Shown: one piece after another, positions 26,228-34,159 of the stretch | Position numbering within the stretch: the first letter of the stretch is position 1 | Layout: every line of letters starts with the position of its first letter | Assembly (NCBI GenBank): GCA_942493305.1 | Contig: OW818686.1 | Location: forward strand, 1,550,001 to 1,614,000 | Reading direction: 5' to 3' | DNA: 64,000 bases | Source: UBA7672 sp030824255 | Lineage (GTDB): Bacteria; Pseudomonadota; Alphaproteobacteria; Caulobacterales; Hyphomonadaceae | Translations under genes and position numbers: made by a program | The notes under the pieces: generated by a model | The model's database searches: none | Told to the model about the DNA's origin: nothing | What the model saw: only the letters and a program-made list of their open reading frames with translations

Positions 26228-26614
26228 ATGTCCCTGAAAATCCGTCTCGCGCGCGGCGGCTCCACCCACCGCCCGTACTATAACGTCGTCGTCGCCGACT
26301 CGCGTTCGGCACGCGATGGCCGCTTCATCGAGAAGATCGGCGCCTACAACCCGCTGCTCGCCAAGGATGACGAGAAGCGCTTCATCATCGACGCGGAGAA
26401 AGCCAAGGCCTGGATCGCCAAAGGCGCCCAGCCGACGGATCGCGTCGCCCGCAACCTTGCCAAGGCCGGCATCGGCAAGTGGGAAAACAGCAACAACCCG
26501 AAAGCCGCCGAGCCGGGCGAAAAAGCCAAGGAACGCGCCAAAGAGCGCGCCGAGCGTGAAGAAGCCCGCCGTGCTGCGGCCGAGGCTCCGGCTGAAGAAC
26601 CCGCCGCGGAATAG
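26228..26614 (+). CDS. rpsP: 30S ribosomal protein S16
   Basis: 128 residues. S16 core: LKIRLARGGSTHRPYYNVVVADSRSARDGRFIEKIGAYNPL, then RVARNLAKAGIG. The C-terminal 45 residues are a charged Lys/Glu/Ala tail ending in EEPAAE, typical of alphaproteobacterial S16. It binds 16S rRNA early in 30S assembly. An AGAGAG-like SD lies upstream of the ATG. Confidence 0.98.
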   Translation: MSLKIRLARGGSTHRPYYNVVVADSRSARDGRFIEKIGAYNPLLAKDDEKRFIIDAEKAKAWIAKGAQPTDRVARNLAKAGIGKWENSNNPKAAEPGEKAKERAKERAEREEARRAAAEAPAEEPAAE

Positions 26615-26616
26615 TC

Positions 26617-27105
26617 GTGGGCCTGTCGGTCCGCGCGGCAGGCGAGGGGGACGAGGATTTCATCCTCGCCCTCAACGCCGCCTGCACGCCGGCCGTGGGC
26701 GACATGACGCGCGACAGGTATCGCCAGATCGCTGGCTGGTCCTTTCGTGTGGTGATTGCTGAAGCCGGCGGCGCTCCCGCCGGCTTCATGATTCTGATCC
26801 GCCCCGGCTCTGCCTATCCAAGCGACAATTACGGCTGGTTCGAAGAGACCTTCGGCCGGCACCTGTATGTCGACCGTATCGCCGTGTCGGACGCCGCCCG
26901 CGGGCTCGGCGTCGGCCGTGCATTGTACGAACACGCACTTCTGCTCGCCGCCGAACTTGGCGAAGAGCGCGTCACCGCCGAGGTGAACGAAGATCCGCCC
27001 AATCCCGAAAGCATGGCCTTCCACGCAAGGCTGGGCTTTCGCCAACTCCTCTCCCGCATGTCCGGCTCGGGCAAGCTGGTCGCCATGCTGGAGCGCCCGC
27101 TTTGA
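26617..27105 (+). CDS. GNAT-family N-acetyltransferase
   Basis: 162 residues from a GTG 3 bases after the rpsP stop. GNAT fold with the acetyl-CoA loop VSDAARGLGVGRALYEHALLLAAE (about 91-114, R/Q-x-x-G-x-G/A pattern), and a C-terminal AFHARLGFRQ motif. The acceptor is unknown. Its position inside the ribosomal run between rpsP and rimM, overlapping the rimM start, is not part of the classic operon; a role in ribosomal protein or tRNA acetylation would be guesswork. Confidence 0.85.
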   Translation: MGLSVRAAGEGDEDFILALNAACTPAVGDMTRDRYRQIAGWSFRVVIAEAGGAPAGFMILIRPGSAYPSDNYGWFEETFGRHLYVDRIAVSDAARGLGVGRALYEHALLLAAELGEERVTAEVNEDPPNPESMAFHARLGFRQLLSRMSGSGKLVAMLERPL

Positions 27106-27644
27106 CTAGTGAAAAGCTCATCGTCGTCGGCCAGATCGCCGGCGCTTTCGGCGTCAAGGGCGAGGTGCGTGTGCGCTCCTTCACCGACGATCCGGAAGCC
27201 GTCTTTTCCTATGGCCCGCTGACCGACGAGGCGGGCCGCGTCGTCCTTACGCCGGTCAGGCACCGCGTGCTCAACGATCTCTTCGGCGTGACCGCGAAGG
27301 AAGATCGCCAGCGCGAGGAATGGGAAGCCATGCGCGGCACGCTGCTGCATGCCTCCCGCGCGGCGCTTCCGGACGTGGAGGAGGGCGAGATCTACGTCGC
27401 CGACCTCATCGGCATGCAGATCATCCACACCGATGGCCGCGAACTTGGCGTTGTGAAGAGCGTCCAGAATTTCGGCGCGGGGGAGTTGCTGGAGATACGC
27501 CCGCCCAGCGGCCCGCCCTATCTCCTGCCGTTTACCGAAGAGGTTTTCCCGGAGATCGACGCGGCCACACGCGTCATTCGCGCAGAGCCGGATGATGTGC
27601 TGCTGCCCGAAGGCCTCAGCCACACTCCCCCGTCGTCCGATTGA
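27102..27644 (+). CDS. rimM: Ribosome maturation factor RimM
   Basis: 180 residues beginning with a TTG that overlaps the GNAT stop. RimM domain (VVGQIAGAFGVKGEVRVRSFTDDPE, 5-30) followed by a PRC barrel (GEIYVADLIGMQI...GVVKSVQNFGAGELLEI...LPFTEEVFPEID). It helps fold the 30S head, near S19. The usual next genes trmD and rplS are not here; instead a minus-strand glycosyltransferase overlaps the last 29 bases of rimM. Confidence 0.96.
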   Translation: MTSEKLIVVGQIAGAFGVKGEVRVRSFTDDPEAVFSYGPLTDEAGRVVLTPVRHRVLNDLFGVTAKEDRQREEWEAMRGTLLHASRAALPDVEEGEIYVADLIGMQIIHTDGRELGVVKSVQNFGAGELLEIRPPSGPPYLLPFTEEVFPEIDAATRVIRAEPDDVLLPEGLSHTPPSSD

Positions 27645-29277
27645 GCTGGAAGTAGAGCGTCGCCGCCTTGTCCTCGGACATCAGCAGCGGGCGGCGCACA
27701 GCGCCCCGAGCGCCCTTGTCGCGCAGCGTCGCCTGGAGATCATTCTCCAGATAAGCCGAAAGCTCTTCCGGCATCAGCGCGATATTGCGCGTCTCGTTGA
27801 AACGGGTGTCGCGCCACACGATCAGGCACGCGCCTGCGGTGGTGCGCGCCGGGAACGCCGTCACGCCAATCGATGCATCCAGCACACGGGCGCGCGGGAA
27901 AGCCGCCCGCAGATTGCCTGTCAGATGGGTGTCAGCGCCGACGATGGTGCCTTGCGTGAAGCCGGCCTCGCGCAGCGCGCTCGCCCACGCCGCCACCGGC
28001 GTATAGGGCCGGCATCCGCCTTCGCGGCACTGGGCGATCTCCCACTGTGATTCCACGAACCGTCCCCCGCCCACCAGCAGGATGAACGCCACCACCACAG
28101 CGCCGAAGCCGCGCACGGCCACCGGAAAGTCGCCCGCGCGCTTCACATGCGCAAACAGCCATACCGGTAGCGTGAACAGCATCGGCAGCATCCAGTGCGG
28201 CTTGTACACCTGAACGCCCATGGGAACGCTGACGAGGTAGATCAGCATCGACATGAAGGCCGCCTGCACGAACAGCTTGCGCCAGTGCAGCTCGTGCGGT
28301 TCTTCGTCCGTGCTCCGGCGGGGAAAGATCGGATAGATCACCGGCAGCCACAGCGGCCAGAACAGCATCATCCAGAACAGCAACAGCGGCAGGCTGAATT
28401 CCAGCATCGCCCGGCCCAGCTGCGCCGCTGCATTGCCCGCGCGCTCCAGCCAGCCGGAATCGATCTCCCACGAAGCGACATACTCCCGCGCGGCCGCGCC
28501 GACAGATTCGATGTGCGTCCCGACCCAGATCGCATAGGGCGCATAGAGCAGCGCCGCGACGAACAGCGTCAGCAACACGCGGCCCGAACTGATCGCATCG
28601 CGGAAGAAGGGCGACAGCATGATGCCGATCAGGATGGTCAGCGGGAACACGAAGAACAGGTGATGCGTCAGCAGGCCAAGCCCTGTGGCCACGCCGAGAT
28701 AGAACCAGTCCGTCCACCGCCGCCAGGTCAGGATGCGGGTCACGGCGTGAAAGGCGAGCGCCAGCACGGCCATCAGCGCCACGCCGCCCAGAAGGTCCTC
28801 ATGGGCCGCCCAGCCGATCTGGAAGGTCAGCGCCCACGCCGCCAGCGCCGCCGCCGAAACGCCCGGCCGGATCAGGATGTTGCGCGCCGCAAGATAGTAA
28901 AAGCCGAGGCCGATGAAGAGCAGGGCGTACTTCACGCCGAAAACGACCGGCGGCGAAATCCCGCCCGCCTTGGTCGCCAGCCAGAAAAGCCAGGTCAGCA
29001 GCGGAGGCTGCCGCGCCTCATAGCCGAACTGGAATGACTGGGAGAGCAGAAGCTGGTCCGCCTCCTCGAATGTGTAGATCGGCGCCGCCAGCACCCGGAT
29101 CGCCCAGTGCAGCACGCAGTAGAGCAGCACCATCGACAGGATGGCGGACTTGTCGAGCCGGATCAGCGCGTCGAGCGAGGAACGCTGCTCGCGCTCCGGC
29201 GTGCGGCGGCCCCTGGCGCCGCGGCCCTGGTTCGCCGTCTTACGGGATTGCCTGGGCTGCCGCACCGGCTGTTTCAC
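27616..29277 (-). CDS. Glycosyltransferase family 39 (ArnT/PMT-type) membrane protein
   Basis: 553 residues from a GTG with SD GGAAGTGA. A basic cytosolic N-terminus (about 1-45) is followed by about ten transmembrane helices up to residue 420, and a periplasmic C-terminal domain with a Cys pair in AQCREGGCRPY. The first periplasmic loop has the acidic EEADQLL motif, the usual catalytic site of polyprenyl-phosphate-sugar-dependent transferases. Such enzymes move a sugar from an undecaprenyl-phosphate carrier to lipid A, a glycolipid or protein. The GT2 gene 43 bp upstream probably makes its donor. Convergent overlap of 29 bases with rimM. Confidence 0.85.
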   Translation of the reverse strand: MKQPVRQPRQSRKTANQGRGARGRRTPEREQRSSLDALIRLDKSAILSMVLLYCVLHWAIRVLAAPIYTFEEADQLLLSQSFQFGYEARQPPLLTWLFWLATKAGGISPPVVFGVKYALLFIGLGFYYLAARNILIRPGVSAAALAAWALTFQIGWAAHEDLLGGVALMAVLALAFHAVTRILTWRRWTDWFYLGVATGLGLLTHHLFFVFPLTILIGIMLSPFFRDAISSGRVLLTLFVAALLYAPYAIWVGTHIESVGAAAREYVASWEIDSGWLERAGNAAAQLGRAMLEFSLPLLLFWMMLFWPLWLPVIYPIFPRRSTDEEPHELHWRKLFVQAAFMSMLIYLVSVPMGVQVYKPHWMLPMLFTLPVWLFAHVKRAGDFPVAVRGFGAVVVAFILLVGGGRFVESQWEIAQCREGGCRPYTPVAAWASALREAGFTQGTIVGADTHLTGNLRAAFPRARVLDASIGVTAFPARTTAGACLIVWRDTRFNETRNIALMPEELSAYLENDLQATLRDKGARGAVRRPLLMSEDKAATLYFQLNRTTGECG

Positions 29278-29320
29278 GCGTCACTTCCACTCGATCGGCC
29301 TTGCCGCCGCCTCTGGCCCA

Positions 29321-30130
29321 TCAGCGCTTCGCGCGCGGATCGTCCCACTCGGCTGCAACGCCATATCCCCCACGACGCACAAGCCACATCATGCCCAGCA
29401 GGTCTACCAGCCCGGCGCCAAATCTTCCGAGGAATCCGTACTTTGAGACGCCGTGTAGCCGCTGCCGGTCGGCCACGGGCTCCTCCCGCACATCCCACCC
29501 TGCGCGCTTGATCAGCGCCGGCAGGAACCGATGCATCGAGGCAAAGAAGGGCAGGTCCTGGAAAGCCCGCCGGCGGATCAGCTTGAACCCGCAGCCCGTG
29601 TCAGTGGCGTCGTCCCGCAGGCAGAAACGGCGGATCCCGTTCGCCACCCGCGACTGCAGCCATTTGAAACCGCTGTCGTTCCGGCTCGTCCGCCGTCCGC
29701 ACACAATGCCAAGCGCCGGGTTTGTATCCTGCGCCCCCACCAGGTCCCACACGCGCCGGGCGTCGGCGGGGTCGTTCTGGCCGTCGCCATCCAGCAGCTG
29801 CACCCAGTCGCCGCGCGACGAGCGCAGGCCCGTGAACAGGGCGGCGGATTTTCCGCGCCGTTTCACATGGGTGAGGACGGTGATCCGGTCCGGCGCCAGC
29901 GTCTTGGCCGCCACAAGCTCAGCCGCTGTCGTGTCATCGGAGGCGTCGTTGACGCAGACAATCTCGTAATCGATCCCGGCCAGGGCTGCGTGCACCTCAT
30001 CCACCAGCGGCTGGATGTTCCCCGCTTCATTGTAGAAGGGGATCAGCACGGTCAGGGCGCGGCGCTGGTCGGACGGCTCAATCGATCCCAAATCGGCGGT
30101 CCCTGCGAAAGCGCGGCTCCGGCCTATCAC
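29321..30130 (-). CDS. Family 2 glycosyltransferase (dolichyl-phosphate mannosyltransferase-like)
   Basis: 269 residues at most. The start is uncertain: the GTG at 30130 has no SD, while a TTG at 30091 has AGGGA. GT-A fold: ALTVLIPFYNEAGNI, VNDASDD, the metal-binding LDGDGQNDP (DxD), and GFKLIRRRAF. A C-terminal GVSKYG motif is the one seen in DPM1-type synthases. It probably transfers a sugar from a nucleotide donor to undecaprenyl phosphate on the inner face of the membrane, for the GT39 enzyme encoded downstream. Confidence 0.88.
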   Translation of the reverse strand: MIGRSRAFAGTADLGSIEPSDQRRALTVLIPFYNEAGNIQPLVDEVHAALAGIDYEIVCVNDASDDTTAAELVAAKTLAPDRITVLTHVKRRGKSAALFTGLRSSRGDWVQLLDGDGQNDPADARRVWDLVGAQDTNPALGIVCGRRTSRNDSGFKWLQSRVANGIRRFCLRDDATDTGCGFKLIRRRAFQDLPFFASMHRFLPALIKRAGWDVREEPVADRQRLHGVSKYGFLGRFGAGLVDLLGMMWLVRRGGYGVAAEWDDPRAKR

Positions 30131-30344
30131 ATCGGCCAGCGTGGAAGGACAGGACGTCTAGCACATCCTCGGCCTGCCGGAAGGCGTTGGGGAAGTCATG
30201 ACGCGGCGCGGCATCGGAATACCCAACCCGCGCACATGCACCTGAATCTTGCCGCTAGGACAGGACTGCCCCTGATCCACGTGTCTGTTAGACTGTGTCA
30301 GGAACGGTGGCGAAAGACCCCGTCCGCAGGTGAGGAGCAACGCC

Positions 30345-31646
30345 ATGGCCGATACGGCGACGACTGCAACACCGACCCATGCCGGCGCGGAGGCGTTCCG
30401 CAAGAACGGCCTGCCCAAGGGCGCGAAAGCGCCCGGGGCTGGCGAGATCGACCTTGCCACCTTCGACATCACCGACCCCGAATACTGGCGCCAGGAAATC
30501 TTCTGGGACTATTTCGCCCGTATGCGCAAAGAGGCGCCGGTCACCTACTGCCCGGACAGCCCTTATGGTCCCTACTGGTCGGTCACCAGCTACAAGGACA
30601 TCATGACCGTGGACACCTCCCACGGCGTGTTCTCCTCCGAAGGCGGCATCACCGTCGTCGACCAGGACGCGGACTTCCAGCTGCCGATGTTCATCGCGAT
30701 GGACCCGCCCAAGCACGACCTGCAGCGCAAGACCGTCCAGTCCATCGTCGGTCCCGAAAACCTGAAATCCTTCGAAGACCTGATCCGTTCGCGCACAAAG
30801 ACGCTGTTCGATGAACTGCCCGTCGGCGAGTCGTTCGACTGGGTCGACAGGGTGTCGATCGAACTCACCACCATGATGCTCGCCACGCTCTTTGATTTCC
30901 CCTTTGAAGACCGCCGCAAGCTCACACGCTGGTCGGACGTGGCCACCGGCCGCAACAATCCTGATCTCGTGTCGTCCGAAGAACAGTGGCGCGGCGAACT
31001 GCTCGAATGTCTCGGCTATTTCACGCGCCTCTGGAACGAGCGCGTCAACGCCGACCCGAAAGGCGATCTCGTCTCCATGCTGGCCCATGGCGAGCACACG
31101 CGGAACATGACACCGCAGGAATATCTCGGAAACCTGATCCTGCTGATCGTCGGCGGCAATGACACCACCCGCAACTCGATGACGGGCGGCGTCTACGCGA
31201 TGGATAAATGGCCCGAACAGTGGGCGAAGCTGAAGGCCGATCATTCCCTGATCCCCTCCGCCGTCTCCGAAATCATCCGCTGGCAGACGCCGCTCGCCCA
31301 CATGCGCCGCATCGCGCTGCAGGATTACGAGCTTGGCGGCCAGACCATCCGCAAGGGCGACAAGGTCGTGATGTGGTATGTATCCGGCAATCGCGACGAG
31401 ACGCAGTACCACAACCCCGACGTGCTCAATATCGAGCGCCCGATGGTGCGCCGCCACCTCTCCTTCGGCTTCGGCATCCATCGCTGTGTCGGCAACCGCC
31501 TCGCAGAGCTGCAGCTGCAGATCCTGTGGGAAGAGATCCTTGCCCGCTACGACCGGATCGAGGTTCTCGAAGAGCCGGAGCGCATCCCGAACTCCTTCGT
31601 CAAGGGCTACACCTACATGCCGGTGAAGCTGCACCCGAAGAAATAG
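30345..31646 (+). CDS. Cytochrome P450, CYP153 type (alkane/fatty-acid terminal hydroxylase)
   Basis: 433 residues from the ATG behind GAGGAG. The whole length follows the CYP153 pattern as I remember it from CYP153A6: FGPYWSVTxYxDIM-like region, LPMFIAMDPPKHD, SFDWVDRVSIELTTMMLATLFDFP, the I-helix LLIVGGNDTTRNSMTGGV, ExxR in SEIIRWQTPL, and the haem loop FGFGIHRCVGNRLAELQ with Cys381. CYP153 enzymes hydroxylate the terminal carbon of medium-chain alkanes and fatty acids. They need a ferredoxin and its reductase, which are usually next to the gene but are absent here. Soluble, cytosolic. Low-copy palindromic DNA follows. Confidence 0.93.
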   Translation: MADTATTATPTHAGAEAFRKNGLPKGAKAPGAGEIDLATFDITDPEYWRQEIFWDYFARMRKEAPVTYCPDSPYGPYWSVTSYKDIMTVDTSHGVFSSEGGITVVDQDADFQLPMFIAMDPPKHDLQRKTVQSIVGPENLKSFEDLIRSRTKTLFDELPVGESFDWVDRVSIELTTMMLATLFDFPFEDRRKLTRWSDVATGRNNPDLVSSEEQWRGELLECLGYFTRLWNERVNADPKGDLVSMLAHGEHTRNMTPQEYLGNLILLIVGGNDTTRNSMTGGVYAMDKWPEQWAKLKADHSLIPSAVSEIIRWQTPLAHMRRIALQDYELGGQTIRKGDKVVMWYVSGNRDETQYHNPDVLNIERPMVRRHLSFGFGIHRCVGNRLAELQLQILWEEILARYDRIEVLEEPERIPNSFVKGYTYMPVKLHPKK

Positions 31647-31670
31647 GCTATCGCGGCTTTGAGCCCGGCC

Positions 31671-31786
31671 CCTCGTGGTTCGACGGTCGCGCACTGCGCG
31701 CGCTGCTCACCATGAGGGTCCTTCGCAAATGTCAGCGCGAGCCCTCATGGTGAGCAGGCGCGAAGCGCTGCCCGTCGAACCACGGG
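31671..31786. repeat. Long palindromic intergenic repeat (family A, full copy)
   Basis: The left arm 31671-31717 and right arm 31742-31786 are inverted copies, with outer ends cctcgtggttcgacgg and ccgtcgaaccacgggg and inner ends ctcaccatgaggg and ccctcatggtgag. A second half copy is at 56714-56760. It should fold as a long hairpin between the convergent P450 and PIG-L genes and may act as a terminator. Confidence 0.85.
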
Positions 31787-31807
31787 GGCGGGACGGGGGT
31801 TGGCGCC

Positions 31808-32737
31808 TCAGCCGACAGCGCCACACCCCGCAGCCGGCGCCTGCACGCGCGAATACGCGCGGCCGATCCAGGCATTATGGTCGCTCTCCCACGTCGCGCC
31901 TGCATGGTTGTCCGAAAGCCCGGATGCCGTCGCCGCCCACGTGCCGACATCGATCATGTAGTCCTCGCCGCTGACATTCACCGGCTTGGTGCGCGTGTGA
32001 TATTCGATGTGGCGATAAACCGGCGCGCACGGGTGCAGCTTCGCCACATCCTCCATCGCGAACGCCACGGCGCGATGATCGGGATGGTCGCGCGGGTTGA
32101 TCGCCTCATCCAGCTCCGCAATGTGCAGCTGGAGGCCGGAGCCAGCCATCTTCTCGGCCTCCACGATCGCGTTCAGCGTCTCCAGCAGGTCCGCCCAGCC
32201 TTCATACCGCGCGCTCTGCTCCACCGTCCCCGATGTCGCCGCCTCGCCCGAGCGTAGCCGCGTCAGCGATTCCGGATGCGGCGTGTAGGCCTCGCCATTG
32301 ACGATGTTCCCATCCGGCAGGCGCAGGAAATAGACCACCGCATTCGCATACTGATAGCGCTGCACCCCATGCCCGCCGCGCATAACCATGGCGCTGTCCA
32401 TCGCCGCGCCCTTGCCCTCGCTCGGGTCAGCCACATTCGCCATGAATCGCACGGCCCGCAACGCGCCTTCCTCCCGCGCGAGATAGTAGGGGACAGGGCC
32501 CGGTCCGCCTGCGCCCGCGCCGGCGTCGCCCGCCGTCACATGGATGAACACCGCCTTCTCCTGCGGCTCGTTCATGGCGTGATACGCCTCGGGGTTCATG
32601 AACAGCTGCCAGTCGTCCTGGTGCGCCACCGTGAACACGCTCACCATCGGCGGCGAAGGCGGCTTCGGCCCCGACACCGGCGCCGATACGCACGCAGCAG
32701 CAAGCAAACCCACTCCGGCAATGGCAAAGCGTTTCAC
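31808..32737 (-). CDS. PIG-L (LmbE-like) N-acetylglucosamine deacetylase family lipoprotein
   Basis: 309 residues from a GTG behind GGGAGGGATC. The signal peptide ends in LLAAAC (Cys16). The PIG-L domain has the zinc motif AHQDDW (38-43), and a later metal His pair in HPDHRA, as in MshB-type enzymes that remove an acetyl or similar group from a sugar amide. An exported, lipid-anchored form suggests a role on the envelope or an extracellular glycan. Substrate unknown. Two Cys near the C-terminal half may bridge. Confidence 0.82.
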   Translation of the reverse strand: MKRFAIAGVGLLAAACVSAPVSGPKPPSPPMVSVFTVAHQDDWQLFMNPEAYHAMNEPQEKAVFIHVTAGDAGAGAGGPGPVPYYLAREEGALRAVRFMANVADPSEGKGAAMDSAMVMRGGHGVQRYQYANAVVYFLRLPDGNIVNGEAYTPHPESLTRLRSGEAATSGTVEQSARYEGWADLLETLNAIVEAEKMAGSGLQLHIAELDEAINPRDHPDHRAVAFAMEDVAKLHPCAPVYRHIEYHTRTKPVNVSGEDYMIDVGTWAATASGLSDNHAGATWESDHNAWIGRAYSRVQAPAAGCGAVG

Positions 32738-32912
32738 GATCCCTCCCCGCTGGCGTCCAGCGCCAGTTCTGCGGGCCAGCCTATCAAGCCGCCGCCGAAG
32801 GTACAGCCGCCCGCTCGCGCACAGTTCAGCCGCCGCCGTGCAGTTCGCGGGTTGTGGCGTCCCGCGCGGCGCCTAAAGTCCCGCCGTGAATCATTCGCGC
32901 TGGGGTGAAACG

Positions 32913-34127
32913 ATGTTCAGGCAGACCCTCCTTGCTGCGGCCCTGGCCCTGACGGCTGCACCCGCCTTTGCGCAATGCGGCGATGCCCAGTTGCAGGCCG
33001 TCGCCGACCACTTCTTTGATCTCAGCAATCCTGACGTTAAGACCGCCCCCACCGCCGCCGCCCTGCGCCAGGCTCTCGTCACCTGCGTCACCGAGCCCGC
33101 CGCCCACAAGATCGGCGCGCTCGCCTTTGTCGCCATGGCCCAGCGCGAGGCCACCAACGGTCCACTCGCCCTGTCCTACGCCGAAGAGGCGATGCGCGAA
33201 CTGCTGATCATGCAGGCCATCATGGGATCGAACCCGAGAACGCGCCTCGTCGCCAACCAGAATGGTACGTCGACCCCTATCGGGTTCTCTGACAGCTACG
33301 ACGTTTCCAAACGCACCGTTCGCCTCCTGCTCGCCGCCGAAGCGGGGGCAGGGCGCAAGCTCGACATCGCCGCCCTCTCGAAGCCCGGCGACCAGCCGCT
33401 GAAATGCGATGTCTACGCCGGCAGCATGGGCCAGCAGGCCGCCTACTGGATGAAGGACCAGAAAGGTCTCACCAGCGGCGGCCTCGCTTTGCTGGATCAC
33501 CTGCTCTCGAAATGTCAGCCCGCCGACTACAACGGCCTCTCGATCCGCGGCTACCGCATAGACCTGATGCTGAGCCTGATCGATCTGCGCCCCGGCGCAG
33601 CCGACGCGATGCAGCGTCTCCGCGAAGCCCAGGCCGACAGCGACTTCATCTTCGCGCAACGCCCCACCGGTCTTCACAATGGCTGGGGCCCCGCCGATCT
33701 CAACCGGCTTGAGCGCGCCACATGGAAGGTCGTCTCCGCAAGCAACACGACGCTGCCGATGGCCCAATGGTTCACGCCGGAAAATCTCGGCAAGATCACC
33801 ACGGCCATAAACATCGCAGCCCAGCTCGATACAGCCTACGCGCAGGATCTGGCGCCGGGCGGGGTCACCACGTTTCCGCTCTATCGCGGCTTGCTCACCC
33901 CTGCCTACGCCGCCGCCAGGTCATTGCCCGAGCCTCAGGCGCGCGAAGCCCGCAAGATGCTTCATCGCGCCGCCTCGCAACACGCCGAAGGCGTCTGGCG
34001 GCGCGAGGCCAACAAGGCGCTCAAGAAGCCCGCGATCTATCTCTACAACTGGATCGACCCGGACTATAAACCGCCTGTGGCGCCAGCGTCGGCGCCGGCG
34101 CCCGCAGCGGCGCCGACAACCCCCTGA
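32913..34127 (+). CDS. Secreted hypothetical protein
   Basis: About 404 residues, starting at the ATG after GGGGTGAAACG. Signal peptide MFRQTLLAAALALTAAPAFAQ cleaves after residue 21. The mature part is helical with Cys in CGDAQ, VTCVTE, LKCDV and SKCQP. The C-terminus is Pro/Ala-rich (PVAPASAPAPAAAP) and may span peptidoglycan. No family recognised. Convergent with the amidase gene across a small palindromic hairpin. Confidence 0.75.
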   Translation: MFRQTLLAAALALTAAPAFAQCGDAQLQAVADHFFDLSNPDVKTAPTAAALRQALVTCVTEPAAHKIGALAFVAMAQREATNGPLALSYAEEAMRELLIMQAIMGSNPRTRLVANQNGTSTPIGFSDSYDVSKRTVRLLLAAEAGAGRKLDIAALSKPGDQPLKCDVYAGSMGQQAAYWMKDQKGLTSGGLALLDHLLSKCQPADYNGLSIRGYRIDLMLSLIDLRPGAADAMQRLREAQADSDFIFAQRPTGLHNGWGPADLNRLERATWKVVSASNTTLPMAQWFTPENLGKITTAINIAAQLDTAYAQDLAPGGVTTFPLYRGLLTPAYAAARSLPEPQAREARKMLHRAASQHAEGVWRREANKALKKPAIYLYNWIDPDYKPPVAPASAPAPAAAPTTP

Positions 34128-34130
34128 AGA

Positions 34131-34154
34131 CTGGGCCCTGAATATTGGGCCCAG
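34131..34154. terminator. Palindromic hairpin between convergent genes
   Basis: Perfect 8-bp stem ctgggccc/gggcccag with an 8-base loop. No U-tract follows, so a classic rho-independent stop is uncertain. Confidence 0.5.
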
Positions 34155-34159
34155 AGCGA

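Noticed and set aside
30288..31694. 468-residue minus-strand ORF over the P450 gene
   Set aside because: The plus frame has the clear CYP153 sequence; the minus frame is its shadow.
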